Shown here piece after piece: positions 13,073 to 19,820 of a stretch of 19,907 nt of DNA. The stretch's first letter is position 1; every line of letters begins with the position of its first letter. The position numbers were made by a program, and so were the translations under genes. Source of the stretch: JBAZYZ01 sp041659085 (GTDB lineage: Bacteria > Patescibacteriota > Minisyncoccia > Phycocordibacterales > VMEP01); assembly GCA_041659085.1 (NCBI GenBank), contig JBAZYZ010000013.1, positions 1 to 19,907 of the forward strand. The letters run 5' to 3'. Below the pieces are notes generated by a model. It saw only the letters and a list, made by a program, of their open reading frames with translations. It made no database searches and was not told the origin of the DNA.

Positions 13073-13966
13073 ATGGAAATTACCGATCAAAAAACAAAAG
13101 AACTGGAGATTAAGGCAAACGAAATCCGCCAGTCTATTATCCAAATGCTCGTGGCAGCGGGAAGCGGGCACACGGCGGGTCCGCTCGGGATGGCAGACAT
13201 CTTTACCGCAATGTATTTCGGCATTTTAAAGCATGACCCTAAAAACCCTGCTTGGGAGGAACGCGACCGGTTGATTCTCTCCAATGGCCATATTTGCCCC
13301 GTGCTATATGCCACGATGGCTCATAGTGGTTATTTCCCGATTGAGGAATTGCTTACGCTCCGCAAGTTCGGCTCGCGCTTGCAGGGACATCCTCATCGCG
13401 AATGGCTGCCTTACGTTGAGACGTCATCAGGCCCTCTTGGTTCCGGGCTTTCACAGGCCGTCGGTATGGCTATTGCGGATAGAATTGATAATGGCAAAAG
13501 TTCCGACAAATTTTTTTACTGTTTCTTGGGGGACGGTGAGCTTGATGAAGGCAACAACTGGGAAGCTATAATGCTTGCCGGGAAGGAAAGACTGCACAAT
13601 CTCGTTGCCATAATAGACCGTAATAATATTCAAATAGACGGTTTTACCGAGGATATTATGCCGCTTGAACCGCTTCGTGAAAAATGGGAATCGTTCAATT
13701 GGCACGTAGAGGAAATTGACGGACACAATTTCAATGAGATTTTTGCCGCGGCAGGAGAGGCCAAGGCTGTTTTTGACAGGCCTTCAGTGATAATTGCGCA
13801 CACTATTCCGGGCAAGGGTGTGCCTGAATTTGAACGTGATTTTCGCTGGCACGGAGTGCCGCCCGGAGCGGGTCCGACAGATAAGATTCCAAAAGAAAAA
13901 CAGGCTGAAGTGGCCTTAGCGGAGCTCCGCACCTTGGGCGGGAAAATCAGGAGCGAGCACCAGTAA
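13073..13966 (+). CDS. tktA: Transketolase, N-terminal (TPP-binding) subunit
   Basis: Transketolase transfers two-carbon units between sugar phosphates in the non-oxidative pentose-phosphate pathway. This 298-residue protein is the N-terminal half, which holds the thiamine-pyrophosphate-diphosphate site: GDGELDEG beginning at residue 153, then NN at 184-185 (the GDG-X26-30-NN motif), preceded by SGHTAGPLGMAD (31-42), SNGHICPVLYA (70-80) and TSSGPLGSGLSQAVGMA (118-134). Splitting into two subunits is common in archaea and several bacterial groups. The partner half is at 14473-15453, with a membrane-protein gene between. Confidence 0.93.
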   Translation: MEITDQKTKELEIKANEIRQSIIQMLVAAGSGHTAGPLGMADIFTAMYFGILKHDPKNPAWEERDRLILSNGHICPVLYATMAHSGYFPIEELLTLRKFGSRLQGHPHREWLPYVETSSGPLGSGLSQAVGMAIADRIDNGKSSDKFFYCFLGDGELDEGNNWEAIMLAGKERLHNLVAIIDRNNIQIDGFTEDIMPLEPLREKWESFNWHVEEIDGHNFNEIFAAAGEAKAVFDRPSVIIAHTIPGKGVPEFERDFRWHGVPPGAGPTDKIPKEKQAEVALAELRTLGGKIRSEHQ

Positions 13967-13993
13967 TTTGAAGTTATTTTGGTTTTTACAATA

Positions 13994-14464
13994 ATGAAAA
14001 ACGGAAACATAGCAACCATGGCGGTAAATAAAGATTCTCAGACGTATGTGTCTTGGAAGTTAATTTTATTGAATGTTGCGGGTGTGATTTTTATAGCGCT
14101 CGCCCCTTCGTATTTGATTGTGTTAAAAGTGGCTGAAGCCAAGGGTAACGGTATGCTGCTCGCGTATCTTTTCACGCAGCCGTTTACCATTCTTTTTCCC
14201 ATAGAAACAATACTGCTTCTTATAATGTGCGTTTTTAGGGAACCGCGGGGGTATGCGCGCGCAAAAATTGTTGACATAGCGCTAATCTTGCCGGCTCTCG
14301 CGACTGTTTTCCTTACGGTTTTCTTTTTTTATCCCCATTATTTTGTGTTCGTAAAAAGTGTTTGGTATTTTTTTGTGCCGATAATTATCGGTACCGGTCT
14401 TGGCATTTTTATCAATCATAAATTTAAAAGGTCGGGAACGGAACTGGATGTTTCTAAAATATAG
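13994..14464 (+). CDS. Four-helix membrane protein between the transketolase halves, function unknown
   Basis: The product (157 residues from ATG 13994, or 149 from ATG 14018) has four predicted membrane spans. These begin around SWKLILLNVAGVIFIALAPS, GMLLAYLFTQPFTILFPIET, IVDIALILPALATVFLTVFF and VWYFFVPIIIGTGLGIFIN, with a short basic C-terminus. I recognise no family. There is no Shine-Dalgarno at either ATG; a TACAAT at 13987-13992 could be a -10, in which case 14018 would be the start. It lies 27 nt after tktN and 8 nt before tktC on the same strand and is probably cotranscribed. Its link with pentose-phosphate metabolism is unclear; it may simply have been inserted, or may be a transporter or anchor. 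Confidence 0.7.
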   Translation: MKNGNIATMAVNKDSQTYVSWKLILLNVAGVIFIALAPSYLIVLKVAEAKGNGMLLAYLFTQPFTILFPIETILLLIMCVFREPRGYARAKIVDIALILPALATVFLTVFFFYPHYFVFVKSVWYFFVPIIIGTGLGIFINHKFKRSGTELDVSKI

Positions 14465-14472
14465 ATATAAAC

Positions 14473-15453
14473 ATGAACCTAAATCCTAAATTATTTGATG
14501 AAGATGTGGAGCAGTTGCCAATTCGCAAAGGATTCGGCGAGGGATTGCTAGAGGCGGGGGTGGAAGACGAGAGTGTGGTTGGACTTTGCTCCGACCTGAC
14601 TGAGTCTACGCAGATGCATCTTTTTAAAAATAAATTTCCAAGTCGTTTTGTCCAAATAGGCATAGGCGAGCAGAATTTGGCAACGGTCGGGAGCGGGATG
14701 GCGGCTATGGGAAAAATTCCGTTCATTTCTTCATACGCTATGTTTAGCCCTGGGCGTAACTGGGAACAGATACGAACCACTATTTGCTACAACGACCGGA
14801 ATGTTAAAATCGCCGGTTCGCATGCCGGAGTATCGGTGGGTCCGGATGGCGGGACGCATCAAGCTATTGAGGACATAGCCATCACCCGCGTAATTCCCAG
14901 GATGACTGTGATTGTGCCGTGCGATTCTATTGAAGCAAAGAAGGCCACGCTTGCCGCGGCAAAAATGGTTGGCGCGGTATATATCCGTCTTGCTCGTGAG
15001 AAGACTGCAGTTGTCACCACAGAAGAAACGCCGTTTAAAATTGGCTCTGCACAAGTGTTTTTTGCTCCAAAGTCTCACTTTGGAAAAAGGGTGGGGATCG
15101 TCGCTTGCGGAGGATTGGTTTACAATGCGCTCCGCGCGGCAAAAGAACTTGAGGAAGAGGGAATTGGCGCAACGGTGCTTAATCTTGCAACTATCAAACC
15201 TATTGATAAGGAGGCAATAATAAAACTTGCAAAAGAAAATGAGAGAATTGTGACAGTTGAAGAGCATCAGATTGCGGGAGGAATGGGAAGCGCGGTCGCC
15301 GAAGTGCTCTCTCAGGAATACCCGACACCGATAGAATTTGTCGGCGTGAAGGACTTGTTTGGACAGTCAGGCACACCTAATGAGCTCATTGAACATTATG
15401 GTATGGGCATATCGCACATAAAAGAAGCGGTCAAAAAGGTTTTGGGCAGGTAG
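14473..15453 (+). CDS. tktB: Transketolase, C-terminal subunit
   Basis: This 326-residue protein is the pyrimidine-binding plus C-terminal half of a split transketolase. It carries the catalytic Glu in FVQIGIGEQNLATVGSGMA (Glu 66), the region SHAGVSVGPDGGTHQAIEDI, and a C-terminal domain with VTVEEHQIAGGMGSAVAEVL and DLFGQSGTPNELIEHYGM typical of transketolase/DXS-like enzymes. The active heterotetramer would form with the subunit at 13073-13966. DXS-like or pyruvate dehydrogenase E1-beta activities are less likely, given the partner and the rpiB/rpe neighbours. A strong hairpin terminator follows at 15478-15540. Confidence 0.93.
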   Translation: MNLNPKLFDEDVEQLPIRKGFGEGLLEAGVEDESVVGLCSDLTESTQMHLFKNKFPSRFVQIGIGEQNLATVGSGMAAMGKIPFISSYAMFSPGRNWEQIRTTICYNDRNVKIAGSHAGVSVGPDGGTHQAIEDIAITRVIPRMTVIVPCDSIEAKKATLAAAKMVGAVYIRLAREKTAVVTTEETPFKIGSAQVFFAPKSHFGKRVGIVACGGLVYNALRAAKELEEEGIGATVLNLATIKPIDKEAIIKLAKENERIVTVEEHQIAGGMGSAVAEVLSQEYPTPIEFVGVKDLFGQSGTPNELIEHYGMGISHIKEAVKKVLGR

Positions 15454-15477
15454 TTTGGCAAAATTCTAATAAGTACC

Positions 15478-15540
15478 AAAAGATTAACCAGCTGGCGATT
15501 CCACCGTCGGATGGCTAATCTTTTACCCTGTTTGTTTTTT
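15478..15540 (+). terminator. Terminator between convergent tktC and PfkB-family genes
   Basis: AAAAGATTA-A-CCA (15478-15490) pairs with TGG-C-TAATCTTTT (15512-15524), a 12-bp stem with one mismatch, and the interior can pair further (CTGGCG with CGTCGG using wobbles). A T-rich tract (15529-15540) follows on the plus strand and runs into the minus-strand stop codon at 15539-15541. On the minus strand the stem itself ends in TTTT, so it may act in both directions. Confidence 0.65.
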
Positions 15541-16528
15541 AAATCTTCTTTGCTTTATAGCCGGGTGATTTTTCCAGATATTCTTCAAGTTTTTTACGCG
15601 TGAGCAGGCCTTCTTGCGCGCCGATATATTGAACGACGTTCATTGAGTTGACTGGTCCGTAGCGAAGGGCTTCTTCGGGGGTTTTGCCGAGCGCGAGTGC
15701 GGCTACGAAGGTAGAGGAAAATGCGTCACCTGCGCCGGTGCGTTCGTAAGGAGGTTTTTCGTCGGGGAAAGGCGGCATGAACCAGGTCGCGCCACTGTTC
15801 ATCATATACGCGCCTTCCGGGCCGTCGGTAATAATGACAATTTCCGGACCAATAGAATGAATACTTTCAAGCAGTTTTTTAACGTCCCCTTCTTTGGTTC
15901 CCAGGATTTCCTGAGCCTCTTGTTTGTTGGCTATGAATACTTTTGTCTGGCTGTAAATTTTTGCGAGTTTATCTCGCCCGAATTTTATCTGGTAAGTTCC
16001 CGGCTGGAAAGCGAGGTTAATTTTAGGATGATTGTCCAAATAGGCAGCAAGAGCGTTATGCAGGGGAAGTGAATTTTCTCCGAAAGAGGAAAGATAGAGC
16101 CATTTTGGTTCCCCTAAGTCAGGAAGTTCATATCCGTACTGCTCGTGCTTTATAAGAATGGTGCGGTCGTTTTCATACCAAAGAACGTAATGGTAGTTGG
16201 TGCTGACACCGGGGTTTACTTTAACGAATGAGGAGTCTATGCCTTCGTTCTCTATAGTCTCCAGGCATTCCTTGCCGTTTTGATCATCACCCAGGTTTGT
16301 AATCAGTCCGGTTTTAAGTCCAAGTCTGGCGGCGGCGACAGCGGCATTCGGACTGTTTCCCACGGAACGAACGACCTTGACCAATTCATAAGGGACCTTG
16401 GCTTTGAAGGGCATGCTTATCCGGCAATTTTCTTTGTCTATGTCGCAGTTCACGCTGGCGTCCTTGAGCCGGATGAAGCAGTCGGTAGTGATGTCGCCCA
16501 AAGCAATAAAATCCAAGTTTTTACTCAT
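15539..16528 (-). CDS. PfkB/ribokinase-family carbohydrate kinase
   Basis: PfkB-family kinases phosphorylate sugars or nucleosides using ATP in the cytoplasm. The 329-residue protein has the N-terminal GD(ITTD) start of family motif 1, GNSPNAAVAAARLG (57-70) with a GGNxxNxA-like substrate loop, ITDGPEGAYM (233-242), and motif 2 with ERTGAGDAFSSTFVAALALG (262-281). Asp 268 is the catalytic base. Substrate cannot be assigned: ribokinase, phosphofructokinase B-like and nucleoside kinase are all possible. Placement between transketolase and fructose-bisphosphate aldolase makes a role in sugar-phosphate metabolism, possibly supplying fructose bisphosphate, attractive but unproven. Its extended -10 ends 7 nt before the ATG, so the mRNA may be leaderless. 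Confidence 0.9.
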   Translation of the reverse strand: MSKNLDFIALGDITTDCFIRLKDASVNCDIDKENCRISMPFKAKVPYELVKVVRSVGNSPNAAVAAARLGLKTGLITNLGDDQNGKECLETIENEGIDSSFVKVNPGVSTNYHYVLWYENDRTILIKHEQYGYELPDLGEPKWLYLSSFGENSLPLHNALAAYLDNHPKINLAFQPGTYQIKFGRDKLAKIYSQTKVFIANKQEAQEILGTKEGDVKKLLESIHSIGPEIVIITDGPEGAYMMNSGATWFMPPFPDEKPPYERTGAGDAFSSTFVAALALGKTPEEALRYGPVNSMNVVQYIGAQEGLLTRKKLEEYLEKSPGYKAKKI

Positions 16529-16534
16529 GCCTGT

Positions 16535-16543
16535 ATTTTAGCA
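16535..16543 (-). promoter_or_regulatory. Extended -10 promoter of the PfkB-family gene (minus strand)
   Basis: On the minus strand TGCTAAAAT (16543-16535) is a TGn-extended -10. The predicted start point, about 7 nt downstream, coincides with the ATG at 16528. Confidence 0.6.
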
Positions 16544-16552
16544 CGGCTAGTG

Positions 16553-16561
16553 TGTTAAAAT
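16553..16561 (+). promoter_or_regulatory. Extended -10 promoter of fba
   Basis: TGTTAAAAT is a TGn-extended -10. Initiation near 16568 leaves a leader of about 4 nt before ATG 16572 and rules out the upstream in-frame ATG at 16563, which is 1 nt after the -10. The two -10 elements of the divergent genes are only 12 bp apart. Confidence 0.6.
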
Positions 16562-16571
16562 TATGTGGATT

Positions 16572-17432
16572 ATGAAAACACTCAGGGAATACATAGCCGA
16601 AGCCGAAAATAAAAAAGTTGCTATAGGTCATTTTAATATTTCAGACTCGGAAGGTTTCTGGGCGGTTGTTGCAGCCGCGCGGGCTCTGGACGTACCTGCA
16701 ATAATCGGCGTATCGGAGGGAGAGAGAGATTTCATTGGAGTAGAACAGGTTGCGGCCATGGTAAAAAGCGCCAGGGAGAAACTTAACTTCCCGATTTTTC
16801 TGAATGCCGACCACTCCTATTCTTTTGAGCGGGTGAAGGAGGCGGTGGATGCGGGGTTTGACGCGGTAATTTTTGACGGGGCAAAATTGTCCACTGAAGA
16901 GAATATTGCTACGACCAAAAGATGCGTGGAATACGCACGGAGCGTAAATCCCGGAATCATAGTAGAGGCGGAATTAGGGTATATAGGGCAATCGTCAAAA
17001 ATTCTTGATGCTGTGCCCGAAGGAGTGTCGCTTACCAATCTGACTACGCCGGAAGAAGCGAAAAAATTTGTTGAGGCTACAGGCGTGGATTTGTTCGCGC
17101 CAGCGGTTGGAAATATCCACGGCATGATACGGGGAGGCGGTGAGCCCGCGCTTCACCCCGACTTGGTCAAAGAAATACGGGCGGCATGCGGGGTGCCGCT
17201 TGTGCTCCATGGCGGTTCGGGGACTTCAGACGATGATTTTAAAAAAGCGATTTCCGCCGGCATTTCCATCGTGCATATCAACACCGAACTCCGTTTGGCT
17301 TATAGAAATGGCATAAGAAAATCCCTTCAGGAAAGTCCGGATGAAATCGCGCCTTATAAATTTATGAAAGAACCGGTAAAAGAAATGTCTCAAGTTGTCG
17401 AAAAAAGATTAAAGCTTTTTAATAATTTATAG
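16572..17432 (+). CDS. fba: Fructose-bisphosphate aldolase, class II
   Basis: The enzyme splits fructose-1,6-bisphosphate into dihydroxyacetone phosphate and glyceraldehyde-3-phosphate using Zn2+. The 286-residue protein has the class II signatures: GHFNISDSEG (19-28), FLNADHSYSFE (76-86) with Asp 80 and zinc His 81, VEAELG (131-136), APAVGNIHGMI (176-186) with zinc His 183, VLHGGSG (211-217) with zinc His 213, and HINTELRLAY (235-244). KbaY/GatY tagatose-bisphosphate aldolases share the fold, but the context with gap and transketolase favours fructose-bisphosphate. ATG 16572 gives the familiar MKTLREY start. The next gene begins 12 nt after the stop. Confidence 0.93.
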   Translation: MKTLREYIAEAENKKVAIGHFNISDSEGFWAVVAAARALDVPAIIGVSEGERDFIGVEQVAAMVKSAREKLNFPIFLNADHSYSFERVKEAVDAGFDAVIFDGAKLSTEENIATTKRCVEYARSVNPGIIVEAELGYIGQSSKILDAVPEGVSLTNLTTPEEAKKFVEATGVDLFAPAVGNIHGMIRGGGEPALHPDLVKEIRAACGVPLVLHGGSGTSDDDFKKAISAGISIVHINTELRLAYRNGIRKSLQESPDEIAPYKFMKEPVKEMSQVVEKRLKLFNNL

Positions 17433-17444
17433 TTTTAAAAAATA

Positions 17445-18416
17445 ATGAAGAAAGTTTATATAACCAGGAAACTTCCGCCTATCGCTGAGGAATTGTTAAG
17501 GGGCAATGGATACGAAGTTGATGTGAGCGGGAAGGACGGAGTGCTGGCCAAAGAGGAATTAATTACGGCATTAAAGCAGAAAGAATATGATGCCGTGCTC
17601 CCTCTTTTGACGGATGCGATTAACGGAGAAATATTTGACGCTGCCCCCAAGGCAAAAATTTTTGCCAACTATGCAGTCGGGTTTAATAACGTGGATATTG
17701 GAGAGGCGAAGAAGAGAGGAATTATAATCACAAATACCCCGGATGTTTTGACCGACACGGTGGCCGAACATACTTTTGCGCTGATAATGTCTCTTGCTTC
17801 ACGTATCGTGGAGGGTGACAGATTTATGCGCGCCGGGAAATACGACGGGTGGGCGCCGCTTATGCTTCTCGGCACCGATATCAAAGGAAAAACGTTGGGT
17901 ATTTTAGGGACCGGGCGCATAGGTTCACGCGTGGCGCATATGGCAAGCCTAGGGTTCGGTATGAATATTATTTATTATGACGTGTCCCGCAACCAGAAGC
18001 TTGAAGATGATTACGGCGCGAAATTCCGCGGTTCGGTTGACGATGTCCTTCGCGAGGCTGACGTAGTGAGCATCCATGTGCCGCTTCTTCCTACTACCCG
18101 CCATTTGATAAATAAAGAAAGACTGGAGATGATGAAGCACACGGCACTTTTGGTCAATACCTCGCGCGGGCCTGTGATAGACGAGGCGGCCTTGGTAGAG
18201 GCGCTCCGTGAAGGTATGATAGCCGGTGCGGCGATAGATGTGTACGAAAATGAACCTAAGGCGGCGCCGGGTATGTCCGAACTTGAAAATATAATTATGA
18301 CGCCGCATATCGCCTCAGCCACGCTTGAAGCGCGTTCCCAAATGGCCGAGGTGGCGGCAAAAAACATAATAGCGGTGCTTGAGGGAGGGGCGCCGCTTAA
18401 CCCGGTTAAGGGCTAA
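17445..18416 (+). CDS. D-2-hydroxyacid dehydrogenase (glyoxylate/hydroxypyruvate reductase-like)
   Basis: The 323-residue enzyme reduces a 2-keto acid to the D-2-hydroxyacid with NAD(P)H. It shows the substrate-domain segment NYAVGFNNVDIGEAKKRGI, the central NTPDVLTDTVAEHT, the Rossmann motif GTGRIG (155-160), an acidic Asp 179 in YYDVSRN that suggests NAD rather than NADP, catalytic Arg 241 (NTSRGPVIDE), Glu 270 (YENEP) and His 288 (TPHIAS). It is closest in pattern to glyoxylate reductases, but D-lactate or phosphoglycerate dehydrogenase-like activity is possible. It is probably cotranscribed with fba (12-nt gap) and could regenerate NAD+ for GAPDH (inference). Confidence 0.92.
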   Translation: MKKVYITRKLPPIAEELLRGNGYEVDVSGKDGVLAKEELITALKQKEYDAVLPLLTDAINGEIFDAAPKAKIFANYAVGFNNVDIGEAKKRGIIITNTPDVLTDTVAEHTFALIMSLASRIVEGDRFMRAGKYDGWAPLMLLGTDIKGKTLGILGTGRIGSRVAHMASLGFGMNIIYYDVSRNQKLEDDYGAKFRGSVDDVLREADVVSIHVPLLPTTRHLINKERLEMMKHTALLVNTSRGPVIDEAALVEALREGMIAGAAIDVYENEPKAAPGMSELENIIMTPHIASATLEARSQMAEVAAKNIIAVLEGGAPLNPVKG

Positions 18417-18441
18417 AAATAAGGAAACGCATGAACGGAAG

Positions 18442-18472
18442 CCAAACTTTGAAGATAAGCTTCCAAGTTTGG
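18442..18472 (+). terminator. Probable terminator after the fba operon
   Basis: CCAAACTT-GAAG (18442-18454) pairs with CTTC-AAGTTTGG (18460-18472), 12 bp with one mismatch and an ATAAG loop, followed by T-rich GGATGTTTGTATTTTGTTTG. The T-tract is interrupted, so termination may be incomplete. Confidence 0.5.
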
Positions 18473-18489
18473 GGATGTTTGTATTTTGT

Positions 18490-18519
18490 TTGTAAAAACT
18501 ATAAGCTATAAACTATAAG
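18490..18519 (+). promoter_or_regulatory. Possible promoter of the 18535 gene, with short direct repeat
   Basis: TTGTAA (18490-18495) and TATAAG (18514-18519) are 18 bp apart, giving a leader of about 9 nt to ATG 18535. The octamer ACTATAAG occurs twice (18499-18506, 18512-18519), 13 bp apart, and could be an operator. Confidence 0.35.
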
Positions 18520-18534
18520 ATAACAGCTATCATT

Positions 18535-19245
18535 ATGGACGAATGGGACAAAATTATTTTGGCTAAATCTGATATTTCTGGAGTAAGGTCAGAGCTTGTT
18601 TCAGGGCCTGTTTCCATTGTCCCGGAAGAAGTTGTCGTGAAAAAAGAAGAAAAAATTTCCCCGCTTAAGCCCGCAGAGCTGAGGCCTGCCACCGCTTCTG
18701 CCATACCGGTGTTTCCGGCTATGCAAAAGACCGTATCCGCCGATGCCGTCATCGCTCCTCCCAATCCTTCCGCAATCGCGCCGACTGGCACATTAAAGAA
18801 AGAAGAAACTCCCGCAAAAGCCTTGCCGTTTGTCGGAATCATCTCACCCTACGTTTCAAAACTCCCCGCGCTCTGGGGATTGGATTTGGCGGGCAAGTTT
18901 GCGACCATAGCTTTGGCTCTCGCCATTTCTTTTGGGGTTTATTCATTCTCGGTCCATATTTCTAATCTTGGATTTAAAAAAACAATTGCCGGGACAGTTG
19001 ATTCGGTGCTTACCAGGGTTGGCGGCACAAGCGTTTTGGTCGCTTCGTTGTTTGGCGGGGGGAACGACCAGGCATCGTCACAGCTTGCGTCGCCGTTTGC
19101 GGCTGTTGAGGTAATAGACGCGAGCAATGCCACGACTTCCGAGCCGGTATCATCTCCAAACGGCGCAAACATTGCCACCGGTACGCCAGCTACTAATACC
19201 GCTAAGGCTCAATTTGAATCCGAGCCAAACTTGCCTATCTGGTAA
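18535..19245 (+). CDS. Single-span, Pro/Ala-rich protein of unknown function
   Basis: I recognise no family in this 236-residue protein. Residues 1 to about 95 form a low-complexity, Pro/Ala/Lys/Glu-rich segment; one membrane span is predicted at about 121-140 (KFATIALALAISFGVYSFSV); and residues about 150-236 are again low-complexity, rich in Ala/Ser/Thr/Asn with few charges. There is no N-terminal signal peptide. The Lys/Glu-rich region would normally be cytoplasmic and the Ser/Thr/Ala tail outside, consistent with an envelope-anchored protein, but orientation is a guess. It starts with ATG 18535 without Shine-Dalgarno, has its own likely promoter, and is followed by an unrelated unit. Confidence 0.75.
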   Translation: MDEWDKIILAKSDISGVRSELVSGPVSIVPEEVVVKKEEKISPLKPAELRPATASAIPVFPAMQKTVSADAVIAPPNPSAIAPTGTLKKEETPAKALPFVGIISPYVSKLPALWGLDLAGKFATIALALAISFGVYSFSVHISNLGFKKTIAGTVDSVLTRVGGTSVLVASLFGGGNDQASSQLASPFAAVEVIDASNATTSEPVSSPNGANIATGTPATNTAKAQFESEPNLPIW

Positions 19246-19246
19246 G

Positions 19247-19276
19247 TTGACAGGTTTATACAAGTGGGTGTAAAAA
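19247..19276 (+). promoter_or_regulatory. Consensus-like promoter of the histidine phosphatase gene
   Basis: A perfect TTGACA (19247-19252) is followed after 18 bp by TAAAAA (19271-19276), preceded by TG. Initiation near 19282 gives a leader of about 38 nt. Confidence 0.6.
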
Positions 19277-19308
19277 TGTGTTAGCAAATTGATCGTGTTA
19301 CGACTAGC

Positions 19309-19314
19309 AGGAGG
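19309..19314 (+). promoter_or_regulatory. Perfect Shine-Dalgarno AGGAGG
   Basis: AGGAGG lies 5 nt before ATG 19320. It is the strongest Shine-Dalgarno I see in this window, where many genes have none. Confidence 0.8.
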
Positions 19315-19319
19315 ATCAC

Positions 19320-19709
19320 ATGAAAGTAGCATTCATAAGACATCCTTATATGGATGGCGAGGTTGAAGTTGAAGCCAGAAAGTCGGCTGATATTCTTCGC
19401 CAAAAAGGGTTCCAGGGGAATGTCACTGTTTATTGTTCCCCAAAGATCAGGACGCAAATTGTCTCCGCTGTGATTGCCAAGGAAAATGGCTATTCTAAGC
19501 CGATTGGCTCCGAAGCCATCGGTTTGGATGACGGCGAGAAAAGTGGGCGCGTCTTCTGGACCGACTGCGAAAAAAACGGGATTGCTGCTACGCTCGGTCA
19601 TACTGGTGGTGGCATGCTGGTTTTGGTCACCCATGAGCCGGTCATCAAAGCGGTAACCGGAAGGAAACAAATTGATTACGGCGAGGTCGTTGTTCTTGAG
19701 TTGCCGTAA
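19320..19709 (+). CDS. Histidine phosphatase superfamily (SixA-like) small protein
   Basis: This 129-residue protein is a compact member of the histidine phosphatase/phosphoglycerate-mutase superfamily. It has the N-terminal RHP (residues 7-9; usually RHG) with phospho-accepting His 8, VYCSPKIRTQIVSAV (37-51) with a phosphate-binding Arg 44, and the second catalytic His 105 in LVTHEPVIKAV. The size resembles SixA-type phosphohistidine phosphatases, but the substrate is unknown and a metabolic phosphatase is equally possible. RHP instead of RHG is a minor departure. It has its own promoter, Shine-Dalgarno and terminator and is therefore a self-contained unit between two unrelated genes. Confidence 0.8.
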   Translation: MKVAFIRHPYMDGEVEVEARKSADILRQKGFQGNVTVYCSPKIRTQIVSAVIAKENGYSKPIGSEAIGLDDGEKSGRVFWTDCEKNGIAATLGHTGGGMLVLVTHEPVIKAVTGRKQIDYGEVVVLELP

Positions 19710-19729
19710 CATTGCGCCAAGCAGAAACC

Positions 19730-19766
19730 AAAAAGGTCGCTTTTCAGCGGCCTTTTTTAATTTTTT
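19730..19766 (+). terminator. Strong intrinsic terminator after the histidine phosphatase
   Basis: AAAAAGGTCGCT (19730-19741) pairs fully with AGCGGCCTTTTT (19746-19757), with one G-T pair, across a TTTC loop, and a T-rich run extends to 19766. Confidence 0.9.
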
Positions 19767-19785
19767 ATTAGTGATATTTCTATGT

Positions 19786-19813
19786 TTGCTTTTTTATTGT
19801 TTTTCCGTATACT
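19786..19813 (+). promoter_or_regulatory. Predicted promoter of rplY
   Basis: TTGCTT (19786-19791) and TATACT (19808-19813) are 16 bp apart; the -10 ends 7 nt before ATG 19821, so the message may be leaderless. Confidence 0.5.
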
Positions 19814-19820
19814 GGAGCCT

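Noticed and set aside
16563..16571. Upstream ATG adding three residues to aldolase
   Set aside because: It lies 1 nt after the -10 element, before the expected transcript start.
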